NCBI GenBank assembly: GCA_964425915.1
Contig: CAYROO010000003.1
Coordinates: forward strand, 376,122 to 440,121
From: Polycyclovorans sp964425915
GTDB taxonomy: Bacteria > Pseudomonadota > Gammaproteobacteria > Nevskiales > Nevskiaceae
Direction of reading: 5' to 3'
Length of the DNA stretch: 64,000 nucleotides
The notes below the pieces were generated by a model, which worked only from the letters and a program-made list of their open reading frames with translations, was not told the origin of the DNA and searched no databases. Every line of letters starts with the position of its first letter. The first letter of the stretch is position 1. Positions 1 to 8,885 of the stretch are shown here, in pieces. Position numbers and translations under genes: made by a program.

Positions 1-49
1 ACAGCGGGTTGCCCAAGGGAAAGATCGGGATTTCCATCACATGCGCCAT
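1..49 (-). CDS. LON substrate-binding domain protein, N-terminal fragment
   Basis: Reading leftward off the window edge, the minus strand encodes MAHVMEIPIFPLGNPL. The core MEIPIFPLGNPL resembles the first beta strand of LON substrate-binding (PUA-like) domain proteins, which typically begin with a similar hydrophobic-PLF-PL stretch. The start could be the ATG at 49 or the in-frame ATG at 37, which matches the usual family start better. Neither has a strong ribosome binding site. Only about 12-16 codons are present, so the family call rests on this short motif and remains tentative. Confidence 0.45.
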   Translation of the reverse strand, partial: MAHVMEIPIFPLGNPL

Positions 50-183
50 GCCACGCCCCAAACCGCTACCTGGGCATTAGCCTAGCGGAAAGCCTGGCCG
101 GTAAGTGCCACGCCTCAGCCCCTCCTGAGCGAGGCACCTCTCACCATTCCCTTTCCCCCTGGGAGCGTCATCTCTCAGTACTC

Positions 184-204
184 CCCTCTCCCCCCGGGAG
201 AGGG
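184..204. repeat. GC-rich palindrome CCCTCTCCC/GGGAGAGGG
   Basis: Perfect 9-bp arms (184-192 and 196-204) flank a 3-nt loop, followed by GCCGGGGCGAGGG. Palindromes of this composition are common intergenic repeats in GC-rich proteobacteria. It sits 56 bp past the stop of the outer-membrane protein gene, so it could help end that transcript, but no T-run follows on either strand. Apart from this palindrome I see nothing recognisable in 50-237. Confidence 0.5.
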
Positions 205-237
205 CCGGGGCGAGGGCCGCTGTTGTTGTTGCTGTTA

Positions 238-267
238 CTCAGCACTCACCACTCAAAACTCAGAACT
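238..267. repeat. Degenerate ACTCAGCACTCA repeat block
   Basis: A low-complexity run of units related to ACTCAGCACTCACCACTCA reaches into the last codons of the outer-membrane protein gene. A larger block of the same units lies on the other side of that gene at 1004-1088, so the small gene is flanked by related repeats. Confidence 0.45.
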
Positions 268-856
268 GAAGCTTCACCCCGACACTCTTCGCTTCGAACT
301 CAGTGCCGGACTTATCGAGATAAACCACATAGTCCGCGGTCAGCCGCAGACGGCCGTCCAGCACACCACTGAACACATCGAACTCGATACCGCCGCCATA
401 GCTGCTGCCGCTTTCGGATTCGGTGAAGCTGTCGCGATTGAGGGGCGTGCTGCCGGCGGTGAAGTTGGCGTCGCCTTCGAACTCGGCCTTCACTCGGGTG
501 TAGCCGGCCAAGCCGTAGACGCTGACCATGTCATTCAACGGATAGCTGGCGCGGATGTAGGCGCCAAACAGTTGTTTCAAGCCCAGGTCACCGTTCACCG
601 CCACCGGCGTTGGGTCGGTGGTCATGAGGGTGACGTTGTCATCGCCACCCATGCCGCCGTGCAGTTCAATGCTGAGGTAGTCGCTGAGCTGTTGGCCGAG
701 GACCAGGCGAATGCCGCTGCCTTCAGCAAAGTCGCCTTCCAGTTGCCAGTTGAGGCTGCTGAGACTGGCGTAGCGGGCCGGGGCTTCATCCTGTGCCAGG
801 GCCGGCGCCGCCATCAGGCTGAACGCCAATGCCGCCGGGATCATCATCTTGTTCAT
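260..856 (-). CDS. Outer-membrane beta-barrel protein (OmpA/porin-like small barrel)
   Basis: The 198-residue product has a clear Sec signal peptide (residues 1-21, cleavage after APALA). The mature part alternates polar and hydrophobic residues with many Gly/Tyr/Phe positions, as in 8-stranded barrels of the OmpA-like or outer-membrane-protein beta-barrel domain family. It ends in GVKLQF, a terminal Phe as recognised by the BAM machinery. The start ATG follows GAGGAGC. It lies downstream of the autotransporter on the same strand but is separated by 239 bp of repeats, so it may have its own promoter. The ligand or function is unknown; a passive small barrel is as likely as a role tied to the receptor locus. 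Confidence 0.8.
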   Translation of the reverse strand: MNKMMIPAALAFSLMAAPALAQDEAPARYASLSSLNWQLEGDFAEGSGIRLVLGQQLSDYLSIELHGGMGGDDNVTLMTTDPTPVAVNGDLGLKQLFGAYIRASYPLNDMVSVYGLAGYTRVKAEFEGDANFTAGSTPLNRDSFTESESGSSYGGGIEFDVFSGVLDGRLRLTADYVVYLDKSGTEFEAKSVGVKLQF

Positions 857-880
857 CGTTGCTGCTCCTCGTTATTCGTT

Positions 881-971
881 CGTCATGCCCGACCGTCGCA
901 ACTGGACCCCGCATCAGGTGCGGGGTGACGGCGGTGTAACCCCCCTCGTCATGCCCGACTTGATCGGGCAT
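881..971. repeat. REP-like palindromic cluster (left copy)
   Basis: Two hairpins stand next to each other: CCCCGCA-TCAGG-TGCGGGG at 907-925 and ATGCCCGA-CTTGA-TCGGGCAT at 951-971. A broken first half-unit (GTCATGCCCGA) is at 882-892. The units carry the flanks GTC and CCAGGC/TGGA, which recur at 7735-7805 and 12449-12557. They are therefore a dispersed family, probably REP/BIME-like elements rather than terminators of a particular gene. Confidence 0.7.
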
Positions 972-1003
972 CCAGGCAATCGAGTGATAAGTGCCGTCAA
1001 AAC

Positions 1004-1088
1004 AGTTCTGAGTGCAGAGTGATGAGTGCCGAAAAGCATCCAGGCTTTCGCCCATACTCAGCACTCATCACGCACCACTCAGCACTGT
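1004..1088. repeat. GAGTG/CACTC repeat block with 11-bp inverted repeat
   Basis: The region consists of degenerate GAGTGATGAGTGC / GCACTCATCAC units. A perfect 11-bp inverted repeat pairs 1019-1029 with 1061-1071 across 31 bp. It starts 8 bp beyond the autotransporter stop codon, so it could fold in the 3' end of that mRNA, but it lacks a T-tract on the minus strand. The composition matches the block at 238-267. Confidence 0.5.
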
Positions 1089-1095
1089 CTTCCGC

Positions 1096-3915
1096 TCACC
1101 ACTGGTAACGGAACCCGGCGGTCATGCCGAAGCTGTCGTAGTCGTCACCGAAAGTGCCATCGACCTGCAGATGTCCACTGACGGTGCCGCCGGCATTGCC
1201 CAGTCCAACGCCCAGGGCGATCTCGCTCAGGGCGCTGTCGAAGGTGTCGTCGACCACCAGGTCCGGCCCGGCACTGCGGATGCGGACGGGGGTTTCACCG
1301 CGCAGTTCGTTCCAAAGGCGCCCGGTCAGCATCATGGACAAGCGCAGCGTGCCCAGGGGCTGGTCCAATCCGACCCGCGCGCCCAGAGCGGTGCGCAGGC
1401 TGGTGGGCGTGTGGTCGCCGAAGATTTCGTTGGTGGGTCGTGCGCTATCCCCGGACACCAGAATGGTCAGACGGTCGAACTCGGTGCGCTCCCAGCTGGC
1501 GGACGCCAGGGGTTGCAGATAGAGGGTCTCGCCCAGATCGAAGCGCCAACCGGCTTCCAGCCGGGCCCCGAGCCCTTGCGTTTCGGTTTCCAGCGCATCG
1601 TATGGGTCGTCGGCGTTGCTGAAAGCACCGTCCTCGTAGTCCGCTTGCAACCAGCTGCCGAGCAGTTGGTTGTCGAGGTGGAAGGCGCCCTGCTGATACC
1701 GGGCATGGAGTCCCAGGGTGATGCCGTCGAAGTCGGCATCGGCACCGGTGCTGGCGAAGTTGAGCTGGGACCGGGCGTAGCCGATGCTGCCGCCAACCAC
1801 CCAGCCGCTGTCGCCGGCGATCAGATCCCGCCCCAGGGTGATCAGGGTGTCGTCCTGGTCAAAATCGTTACGGGTGCTCAGGGTCTGCCCGTAGGCACTG
1901 ATGTCCTGCTGCACGTCGCGACTGCCACGCGTGGTGGTGACACGCGCCCAGGCGCCGCCGGCATCGCCGGCCACGGACTGACGCAGATCCTGATTGCGCT
2001 GGAACCAGACCTCTCCCGCCCGCCGCGACAGGCCAAGGGCGCCTTGCACCAGCAAGGGCATCTGCAGGGCGCGTGCGCCGGGTAGCCCCACCAGCTTGTG
2101 CTGCTGGTGCTGCTCGTCGTACATCAACGGGAAGACGAACAATCCCTTGTCGATGGCACCCATCTTGGCGTCATAGCCATCAGAGTCCGGCGACAGCACG
2201 AAATGTCCTGCGGCAGTGTCACCCCCACTGACGTCGACGATGACGATCCCTTCGGGGTTGTAAGCGCCCAGGTCATTGGCTTCGCGGTCTCTCAGTACCA
2301 CCTGGGTCTGGCCTTCGGTGCTGCCATCGCGCAGGTCCAGGCAATCGGCACCGGGGAGACGGAAGAAGGTGTTGGCGCCCGACCGTTGCACGCAATCGCG
2401 TTGCGGCTGTCCGCGACCGAGCATCACATCCATCAACAAGGTACTGCCTGCACCGCCGGTGAAATGGGTGCCGGGCATCGACAGCACGGTGCTGGGCTCT
2501 GCGTCGGTATCGCGCACGCCCAGGGCTTCGCGACAACTGAGTGTCCGGGTACTGAGTTGCTGGCAGATGGGGTCTGAAACCCCGAGGTTGATGACCGGGT
2601 CGGCCTGTAGCCATGCACCAAAGATGATCAGCCCCTGATTGTCGAAATGCTCCAACGCATCGAATGTCGTATGAAAGGCCCGGGCCTCCGAATCGACAAG
2701 CGGAGGCCCCTGCAAGCCGACCAGTTGCTGGAAATGACCATTCCCGATGACCACGACCCCTTCGTTCAGAATCTCATCGTCGCCACCGTGAAAGCGCAGC
2801 TCTGAGCTCACCACTTCGGACGGAAACCCATCGAAATAAATCTTGTAGACCGTCGGGAAACTGCTGATCAGCGTGGCCCCTGCCCGGTTATGGATCCGGT
2901 CATCGCCGGCGCTGAAATTGACGGTATCCGAGAAAATCCATGCGGTCCCCTCGGCATTGGCATCGCTTCCTTGGTTGTCGAAAACGACACCGCCGGTACT
3001 GGCCGAGAAATCAAAGCCGCTGTTCATCAACGACCGGTTGTTGAGCACATAGGCACCGGCGCCTTCCCCACGGATGAAGGGCCTCACAGAACCGACATAG
3101 GGCTGCAGATTTGTCTTGGCGACCAATGGACTGAACACATTGAAGGTCGTGACGGTCCCCTCTGCAGCGCTCAAGAAGGCAAAGGTCGGACCGGACTGTG
3201 GCCGCAAGGCTTTTCCTGCCCAATGATTGATGACGGCGTCACCCCCGGCATCGACGTCGAGGCGGATAACGTTTCCGCCCTCCTGCAGGTTCAAGGTCAG
3301 CAGCCCGGTTCCGGAGGTCAATGACAATGCGTTGACGCTCGCCCGTACATCTGCCTGCAAGGTCCCATCACCCCCTTGGGTGTTGGCCGTCACCGGACCA
3401 CTGATGATGCCGTTCAACTCCAACAGGATGTTGCCGCTGCCGGTGACTGCCTCGATCGCGGTGCCCAGAGAGGAGAGCTGCCCGTCGGCACGTACCCGGA
3501 TGTCACCCGCCTGGCTTATGGCGCGAATGCCGTGCGTGGCGCCCGCGCTACCGGTGATGCGGTTGGTGTGAATATCGATGTCGCCCATTTCACTCTGATA
3601 GTCGATCACGACGCCGCCATTGCCGCGAGTCACCCCGGTGAAGGCGCTGGCATCCCAGGTCAGCGCGTCGTCTCCAGTGGCGGTGACACGCGCGCCACCG
3701 GCGTTGAGGTTGAGGTCGCTGGCACCCGCCGGTACCACCAACTGCAGATCACCGTCGGCGGTGTAGTGGATGCCATTGGTGTAGTCGCCCGGCGCACATT
3801 CCAGGGTTTCGGCCACAACCGGCTGCTGCAGGCCGCACTCGTTGTCGGCGGTGGCCAGACCGGGGGGCAGCAGCAGTAGCGCTGCCACCGGCATCGGCAG
3901 AATGAGTTGCCGCAT
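1096..3915 (-). CDS. Autotransporter (type Va) with C-terminal beta-barrel
   Basis: The 939-residue product has a signal peptide (MRQLILPM..., cleavage after LATA). Its long passenger is rich in Gly, Asn and Asp, with repeated GDDRIHN/GDDEILN-type turns expected of a beta-helix. The last ~280 residues resemble an autotransporter barrel domain and end in FRYQW, an aromatic C-terminal signature. The ATG at 3915 is preferred because it follows GAGGAG at good spacing; an ATG at 3945 is also in frame. The gene begins 39 bp after the receptor stop, so co-transcription is likely. The passenger contains an isolated Cys pair but no protease triad I can recognise, so its activity (adhesin, enzyme or receptor partner) is unknown. 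Confidence 0.85.
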   Translation of the reverse strand: MRQLILPMPVAALLLLPPGLATADNECGLQQPVVAETLECAPGDYTNGIHYTADGDLQLVVPAGASDLNLNAGGARVTATGDDALTWDASAFTGVTRGNGGVVIDYQSEMGDIDIHTNRITGSAGATHGIRAISQAGDIRVRADGQLSSLGTAIEAVTGSGNILLELNGIISGPVTANTQGGDGTLQADVRASVNALSLTSGTGLLTLNLQEGGNVIRLDVDAGGDAVINHWAGKALRPQSGPTFAFLSAAEGTVTTFNVFSPLVAKTNLQPYVGSVRPFIRGEGAGAYVLNNRSLMNSGFDFSASTGGVVFDNQGSDANAEGTAWIFSDTVNFSAGDDRIHNRAGATLISSFPTVYKIYFDGFPSEVVSSELRFHGGDDEILNEGVVVIGNGHFQQLVGLQGPPLVDSEARAFHTTFDALEHFDNQGLIIFGAWLQADPVINLGVSDPICQQLSTRTLSCREALGVRDTDAEPSTVLSMPGTHFTGGAGSTLLMDVMLGRGQPQRDCVQRSGANTFFRLPGADCLDLRDGSTEGQTQVVLRDREANDLGAYNPEGIVIVDVSGGDTAAGHFVLSPDSDGYDAKMGAIDKGLFVFPLMYDEQHQQHKLVGLPGARALQMPLLVQGALGLSRRAGEVWFQRNQDLRQSVAGDAGGAWARVTTTRGSRDVQQDISAYGQTLSTRNDFDQDDTLITLGRDLIAGDSGWVVGGSIGYARSQLNFASTGADADFDGITLGLHARYQQGAFHLDNQLLGSWLQADYEDGAFSNADDPYDALETETQGLGARLEAGWRFDLGETLYLQPLASASWERTEFDRLTILVSGDSARPTNEIFGDHTPTSLRTALGARVGLDQPLGTLRLSMMLTGRLWNELRGETPVRIRSAGPDLVVDDTFDSALSEIALGVGLGNAGGTVSGHLQVDGTFGDDYDSFGMTAGFRYQW

Positions 3916-3954
3916 CGGAGGTCTCCTCGTGATGTCATTGTTCATGGCGTGCCC

Positions 3955-6900
3955 TCAGAACCGTTTGGTGATGGAGACACCCACCAGCCGGGGGTCCAGG
4001 GTGAAGACGTTCGTCGTCAGGCCGGTGTCGTCGGAATTGAGGAAGGTGCCGGTGATCGGCGTTTCGTCGAACAGATTCTTGATGTAGGCCTCAACCGTGA
4101 TCCCCCAATGCTCATTGACGGCCCACATGGAGAGGTTGGTGTTGTTCCACGACCGCAGACGGTCGTACTCGGTGTTGTAGACCCGCGCGAAGGACTTGCC
4201 CTGAATGTAGTGATCAAGGCGCACCGTCGAGCGCCACTGCGGTCCTACGTCAAAGCCGTACTGCGCACCCAGCGCCAGGGTGAACCGCGGCGAGTTCGGC
4301 AGTTCGTTGCCGCCAACATCGGCGAAGAACCCGGCCCCGCCGTTCGGTGCATCCTTCGCCGGGTCGTAGAAGCTGCCGTCCGGCAAGTCGAAATCCGCCA
4401 GGCTGTTTTCCCCCACCGGCTCCGCATAGCTACCACCGACAATATGACCTACGGGGCAGAAGCCGTTCAGCGCGAAACTCATCGGATAGGGAAACCCGAA
4501 CGGTGCTCCATCGACCAGCGGCTCCTGCTCCAGCACCAGCGCCACCAGTTCCGCTGGCGCCACGCAGTTGGAGGTCAGCGTGGCATTGGGCTTGAGCACC
4601 ACCCACTCGTCGAAGACCAGGAACTCGTTGTCGAGCTGATCCGAACCAATACCGCTGGCATCCTCAGGATCGAGTCCAAAGTTGGGATTGGGCATGGCGG
4701 TCTGGTGGGCCAGATTGCCGCCCTGGGTACGGTTCATCAGGTCGATGGACCGTTCACCGCTGGCAACGCGTGTTCGCATATACCCCAGCGCCACATTGAA
4801 CTGCCAGTCGTAGCTGGGCGCGAAGATGGTTTCGATCTCCAGGCCCCAGACCTTGGCATCGAAGTTTTCGTTGCTGGCGGAGCGGTCGACGATCTTCGAG
4901 ACCTGATAGTCCCGGTAGTCGTAATAGAACGCCGCGCCGTTGAGCATCACCGCGCCGCCGAACAGGGCATTCTTGGTACCAATCTCGAAGGCATCCACGT
5001 ATTCGGGCTCGAACGTCGGCGAACTCACCGCCGACTGCGCGTCAGCAATGAACAGCCCCGCCGGTGCCGCCACGCTGGGCGGGTTGGCGCCCCCGGCCTT
5101 GTAGCCGCGCGACACCGAGGCATAGAGCAGTGTCTCGTCCGTGAACGGAAGCGTTGGTTGCCAGTCGAGTACCAGTCGCCCGGTGGGTTCACGCCAGGTT
5201 TGCACAATGTCCGGCAACGCCGGATAGCCGCGCCCATCGGGGGCATTGCCCAGGATCCCGCAGAGATAGACCAGCAGCGTGCAGCGCTCAGGCCCGTCGC
5301 CATCCCGGATATGGTTCCGGTTTGAGGGCTCTCCCTGACGATAGTCGGCCAGTAGCGTCTGACTGGGGATGGGCGTGAACACCTTGCGGTCCCAGGTCAT
5401 GCGCGCACCCGCCGTGAGCTTGAGGGTGTCGGTGATGCGCCAGTACAGCTCGCCGAAAATGCCGCTGGAATCGAGCTCGTAGGGGTTGGCGCTGCGGAAG
5501 TAGTTATGACCCTCGCCATTGATCTGCGACAGCTCATTGGGGTCGACGTAGACGCAGCCCCGCTCACCCCCGCTGGTGGTGCAGTTATGGATGGGACCAT
5601 CGAACGGCGGCGTCATCGCCAGCGCGGTCAGCAGGTTGGAAAAGATGAAATAGTCATTGAGCGTTTCGAAACGCGTGTAGTTGGCGCCCAGGCTGAAATT
5701 GAGCGCACCATCAAGGTCCGATACCAGCCGGAACTCCTGGTTGAACTGCCGGCTTTCCGCACGGGATACGTCCTGGATGCGCAGGGTGTCGGAACAGCCG
5801 AGCTGCGGATCGCAGAAGCGGCCACCCGGCGCGAAATCAGAGTACTGGGGCGCCACCATCGGACCGCTGATATCGTTGAAGACGCCGGGGGAGGTCTTGA
5901 AGCGCCCGAAGTCCTGCGTCGAGTAGAGGCTGTCATCGACATAGACGGTCTGCGAGGAGAACAGCAGCGCATCGGTCCACTGGAAGTCCACCGACAGCTC
6001 GAAAATATCCGATGCTGCCCGATAGGCGGGCGCGATGGCGGAATAGATGGAACGCAGATCGGTGGACTGGTACCGCTCAGCAAACACATCAACGCACTGG
6101 TTGACCAGCGACAACCCGATGTCACGGGCCGCCTCGGCACACGGCGGATCTGACGCCAGACCGAAGTAGTAGGGGTTGATGCCGATCGGATCGGAATACG
6201 CGAACAGGAAGAAGAAGCCGTTGTCCCGCCCGCCGCTGACGAACGGCAAGGCATCGCCATTTGGCGTTTGATAGGCATCCCGGCTGTAGAGCGATCCCGG
6301 CAAGCAGCCCTGATTCACCACGCTGAGAATGCCGCGCTGGCGATCGTCCTCGCGGATGTCATAGCCCGCAATCAGATCAACGCCGGTATCGCGGTGACAC
6401 AGCTGCTTGGTACTGCGAACCCGCTCGTCGTCCTCCTCGAATCGCTCCCACATCAGGTTGACCCGCACGCGGTCGGTGGGCTCCCAACCGAGACTGAGAC
6501 GTCCTGTCCACAGATCGCGGTTATCGACGTCACTACCATCGAACTCGTTGTAGCCATAGCCGTCCCGAACCGTTGAGGCATAGGCCGCTCTCAGAGCCAG
6601 CGTGTCCCCTAAGGGCAGGTTGATGTGCCCCCGAAGACGCTGTGAGCTGTAGTTGCCACCCTCCAGCTTGATCTCGCCGAACTCGTCACCCAACACGGGT
6701 TTGGCCGAGATCACGTTAATGACACCAGCCGTAGCGTTGCGCCCGTAGAGCGTGCCCTGCGGACCGCGCAAGACTTCCACCCGTTCGACGTCGAGATACT
6801 CCTGTTCGAACAGACGGTTCACGATGAGCGTCGTGTTGTTGAAACTCACTGCCACACCCGGATCGGTTGTGGCCGAGATCGCCTGGGTACCGATCCCGCG

Positions 6901-7602
6901 GATCTGGAAGTTGTAACCGGTGAAATTGGTCTTGGAGAAGGTGACGTTGGGGATTGCCTTCAGCAGATCGAAGCCCCCTTCGAGCTTCTGGGCATCCAGA
7001 TCCTCCATGCTGAATGCCGAGATCGCGATCGGCACGTCCTGCAGACGCTCTGCCTTTTTCTGGCCGGTGACGATGATCTCTTCAACACCCGCTCGGCGCG
7101 CCACCTCGACACTGGTGGTGCCGCCCGGCGCGGGCGTCACATCCACCTTGGGGTCGTACAGTGAACCTACCGCAGGCGTGGCCCCTTCACTACCGGCGGC
7201 GACCACCTCCCCCGCCTGCACAGCTTCTGGAGTGGTGAGCGCGATGGTCGCGTTGCCGACGGGCACGAAGACCAGACCGGTGCCATAGAGCAATTCGGCA
7301 AGGGCATCACGAATGGCGTAGGTACCGATGACGCCTGGCGTTTGCAGAGGCTGAACATCCTCACCCGCGGTGACGACCTGGATGCCGGACTGCTCGGCGA
7401 AGGCAATCATGGCGGTGCCCAACGGTTGCGCGGGGATATCGAAGTGGGCTTCGCGCTCCAGCTCGGCTGCGCGGGGGGTCGTTTCCACGACGGCCTGGGG
7501 GGTTTGCGCCTGAACGCGGGTGGGCGTGGTGATACCGATGGTGAGCGGCGCAATCACTGCCGCGCAACACCATAGCCACAGGTGCGGTCCTTTGCTGTTC
7601 AT
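3955..7602 (-). CDS. TonB-dependent receptor with N-terminal STN signalling domain
   Basis: The 1215-residue product imports a ligand through the outer membrane using TonB energy. The signal peptide ends near VQAQ (~residue 32). An STN domain (HFDIPAQPLG..., ~50-115) is the part that contacts a FecR anti-sigma factor. A Gly/Ala/Thr-rich linker leads to the plug, with EEIIVTG and VEVLRGPQGTLYGRNATAG (~180-300), then a large 22-stranded-type barrel ending in SITKRF. The start at 7602 has GAGGAG in front; an in-frame ATG at 7740 would add an unlikely basic leader. At over 1200 residues it is longer than typical siderophore receptors (700-800). Many extracellular loops contain Cys residues. The ligand cannot be told from sequence. 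Confidence 0.93.
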   Translation of the reverse strand: MNSKGPHLWLWCCAAVIAPLTIGITTPTRVQAQTPQAVVETTPRAAELEREAHFDIPAQPLGTAMIAFAEQSGIQVVTAGEDVQPLQTPGVIGTYAIRDALAELLYGTGLVFVPVGNATIALTTPEAVQAGEVVAAGSEGATPAVGSLYDPKVDVTPAPGGTTSVEVARRAGVEEIIVTGQKKAERLQDVPIAISAFSMEDLDAQKLEGGFDLLKAIPNVTFSKTNFTGYNFQIRGIGTQAISATTDPGVAVSFNNTTLIVNRLFEQEYLDVERVEVLRGPQGTLYGRNATAGVINVISAKPVLGDEFGEIKLEGGNYSSQRLRGHINLPLGDTLALRAAYASTVRDGYGYNEFDGSDVDNRDLWTGRLSLGWEPTDRVRVNLMWERFEEDDERVRSTKQLCHRDTGVDLIAGYDIREDDRQRGILSVVNQGCLPGSLYSRDAYQTPNGDALPFVSGGRDNGFFFLFAYSDPIGINPYYFGLASDPPCAEAARDIGLSLVNQCVDVFAERYQSTDLRSIYSAIAPAYRAASDIFELSVDFQWTDALLFSSQTVYVDDSLYSTQDFGRFKTSPGVFNDISGPMVAPQYSDFAPGGRFCDPQLGCSDTLRIQDVSRAESRQFNQEFRLVSDLDGALNFSLGANYTRFETLNDYFIFSNLLTALAMTPPFDGPIHNCTTSGGERGCVYVDPNELSQINGEGHNYFRSANPYELDSSGIFGELYWRITDTLKLTAGARMTWDRKVFTPIPSQTLLADYRQGEPSNRNHIRDGDGPERCTLLVYLCGILGNAPDGRGYPALPDIVQTWREPTGRLVLDWQPTLPFTDETLLYASVSRGYKAGGANPPSVAAPAGLFIADAQSAVSSPTFEPEYVDAFEIGTKNALFGGAVMLNGAAFYYDYRDYQVSKIVDRSASNENFDAKVWGLEIETIFAPSYDWQFNVALGYMRTRVASGERSIDLMNRTQGGNLAHQTAMPNPNFGLDPEDASGIGSDQLDNEFLVFDEWVVLKPNATLTSNCVAPAELVALVLEQEPLVDGAPFGFPYPMSFALNGFCPVGHIVGGSYAEPVGENSLADFDLPDGSFYDPAKDAPNGGAGFFADVGGNELPNSPRFTLALGAQYGFDVGPQWRSTVRLDHYIQGKSFARVYNTEYDRLRSWNNTNLSMWAVNEHWGITVEAYIKNLFDETPITGTFLNSDDTGLTTNVFTLDPRLVGVSITKRF

Positions 7603-7674
7603 CGATGACTCCTCAGTCGTCGCACGTCTTGTTTTGATGCAACGGCCATGAACGGTGCCGTTGTATCCCTTGTT

Positions 7675-7706
7675 GCCTATACGCGCGAATCCGGAGAAGG
7701 CGAAGC
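7675..7706 (-). promoter_or_regulatory. Putative ECF-sigma promoter of the receptor gene
   Basis: On the minus strand GCTTCGCCTT (7706-7697) is followed after 10 bp by GCGCGTATAGGC (7686-7675). Both blocks are identical in sequence and spacing to those upstream of the sigma gene at 9522-9553. The CGT inside the downstream block fits the -10 elements of ECF-type promoters in general. It would place transcription start roughly 65 bp before the receptor ATG. Confidence 0.7.
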
Positions 7707-7724
7707 GTCTGCAGTGCAGACGCT
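7704..7724. promoter_or_regulatory. Perfect palindrome AGCGTCTGCA-g-TGCAGACGCT
   Basis: Ten-bp perfect arms around a single central base overlap the upstream edge of the putative -35 block of the receptor promoter. This arrangement suits a regulator operator, or an RNA hairpin that ends or pauses transcripts coming from fecR. There is no U-tract downstream on the minus strand, so an operator or attenuating hairpin is favoured over a classical terminator. Confidence 0.55.
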
Positions 7725-7734
7725 GAAAACAGAC

Positions 7735-7805
7735 CGTCATGCCCGATCGGAACGGGCGGTGCCAGCCGTGTGGGATGGACCCCGCATCAAGTGTGGCGTG
7801 ACGGC
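7735..7805. repeat. REP-like palindromic cluster (right copy, degenerate)
   Basis: This block begins CGTCATGCCCGA and ends with TGGACCCCGCATCAAGTG...GTGACGGC, the same order and orientation as the left copy at 881-932. Both hairpins here carry mismatches. It lies between the fecR stop and the receptor promoter. Confidence 0.6.
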
Positions 7806-7835
7806 AGAGAGAGGTGCTGGGTGACGCCGCCGCGC

Positions 7836-8885
7836 CTAGCGGCTGCCAGCGACGCTGCTGTCTTTCGGGACGAGGCGGACGGCGTGGTCGTGCTGCGGGA
7901 CGACGCGCAAGGGATAGGCCTGTTCCAGGGCCAGCAGCCAGTCGTCGCTGCGGTCGTGGTGGACGGTGCCGGTGAAGGTACGGCGACCGAGGGTGCGGTC
8001 GCTGAGTTCGACGCGGCGCGTGCTATACCGGTTGAGGTACTCCACCACATCGGCCAGCGGTTCGTTGACGAACTTGAAGGTGAGGTTGCCGCCACGCCAA
8101 GCGGTCACCACAGCGGGGTCCACCTGATGCAGCACCAGGGCATTGAGGACCTCGTCGTAGGCAACTTGCTCGCCGGGGCCGGCCAGCGCACGGCGGTTAT
8201 TCGGGGCCAAGCCAAACCAGCGCTCGGTGGTAACTTCCACTAGGCCATCGGTGACGGTGACCACGGTACGGCTGGGGCCGGTGCGCACATTGAAGGCGGT
8301 GCCCACGGCGCGCGCGCGCAACGGTCCCGCCTTTACCACGAAGGGGCGCATCGGGTCCTTGGCGACATCGAAGTAGGCTTCGCCGCGCACCACTTCCACT
8401 TCGCGGATATCGGGCTCGAAGCGGTGGCTGACGCGGCTGTCGGCGCCGAGCTCGATGCGGCTACCATCCACCAGCTGTTCCACCTGATGTTGCGCCAGCG
8501 CGGTGTCGTGAGTGATGCGCGGCGCCGCATTCCATTGTTCCCATCCGACGACAGCGCCGATGCCGGCCACTAGAGCCGCTGCCATGGCGGCTGCCCAGAC
8601 CCCTCGGCGTCGGCGCCTACGCGACTCGGACGCCCGCGCGGCCGCTGTCGGCGCTGCCATCTGTGGCAGGCTTAGCAGGGCTTTCAGCGCGGGATCGTCG
8701 AAGGCATTCCACAGGTCGCAGGCGTGACGAAATTCTATGAGGTTGCCGACATCTTCCGCACACCACTTCAGCCACTGATCCAGCAGGCTGTGGTCATTGG
8801 GGGCTTCGCGCAGCCGCAGCAGCCAGTCGGTGGCGACCTCGGCACGCTGCTGGCACTGAGCATCGAACGGGGTGTGGGCGCTCAT
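7836..8885 (-). CDS. FecR-family anti-sigma factor / signal transducer
   Basis: The 349-residue inner-membrane protein transmits receptor occupancy to its ECF sigma factor. The N-terminal cytoplasmic part (1-90; AEVATDWLLRL, CDLWNAF) matches the sigma-binding DUF4880 region. After an Arg cluster (89-94) comes one membrane segment (~95-115), then the periplasmic FecR domain (~125-235; DGSRIELGADSRV, VVRGEAYFDVAKD) and a C-terminal STN-like domain (FVNEPLADVVEYLNRY) that would meet the receptor. Its ATG overlaps the sigma stop codon by 4 bp (ATGA), indicating translational coupling. In this family the protein can act both as inhibitor and activator of its sigma factor; which applies here is not visible. 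Confidence 0.92.
   Translation of the reverse strand: MSAHTPFDAQCQQRAEVATDWLLRLREAPNDHSLLDQWLKWCAEDVGNLIEFRHACDLWNAFDDPALKALLSLPQMAAPTAAARASESRRRRRRGVWAAAMAAALVAGIGAVVGWEQWNAAPRITHDTALAQHQVEQLVDGSRIELGADSRVSHRFEPDIREVEVVRGEAYFDVAKDPMRPFVVKAGPLRARAVGTAFNVRTGPSRTVVTVTDGLVEVTTERWFGLAPNNRRALAGPGEQVAYDEVLNALVLHQVDPAVVTAWRGGNLTFKFVNEPLADVVEYLNRYSTRRVELSDRTLGRRTFTGTVHHDRSDDWLLALEQAYPLRVVPQHDHAVRLVPKDSSVAGSR

Noticed and set aside
3907..5325. 472-codon open frame opposite the receptor gene
   Set aside because: Antisense shadow; low-complexity Arg/Val/Gly-rich translation without homology features.
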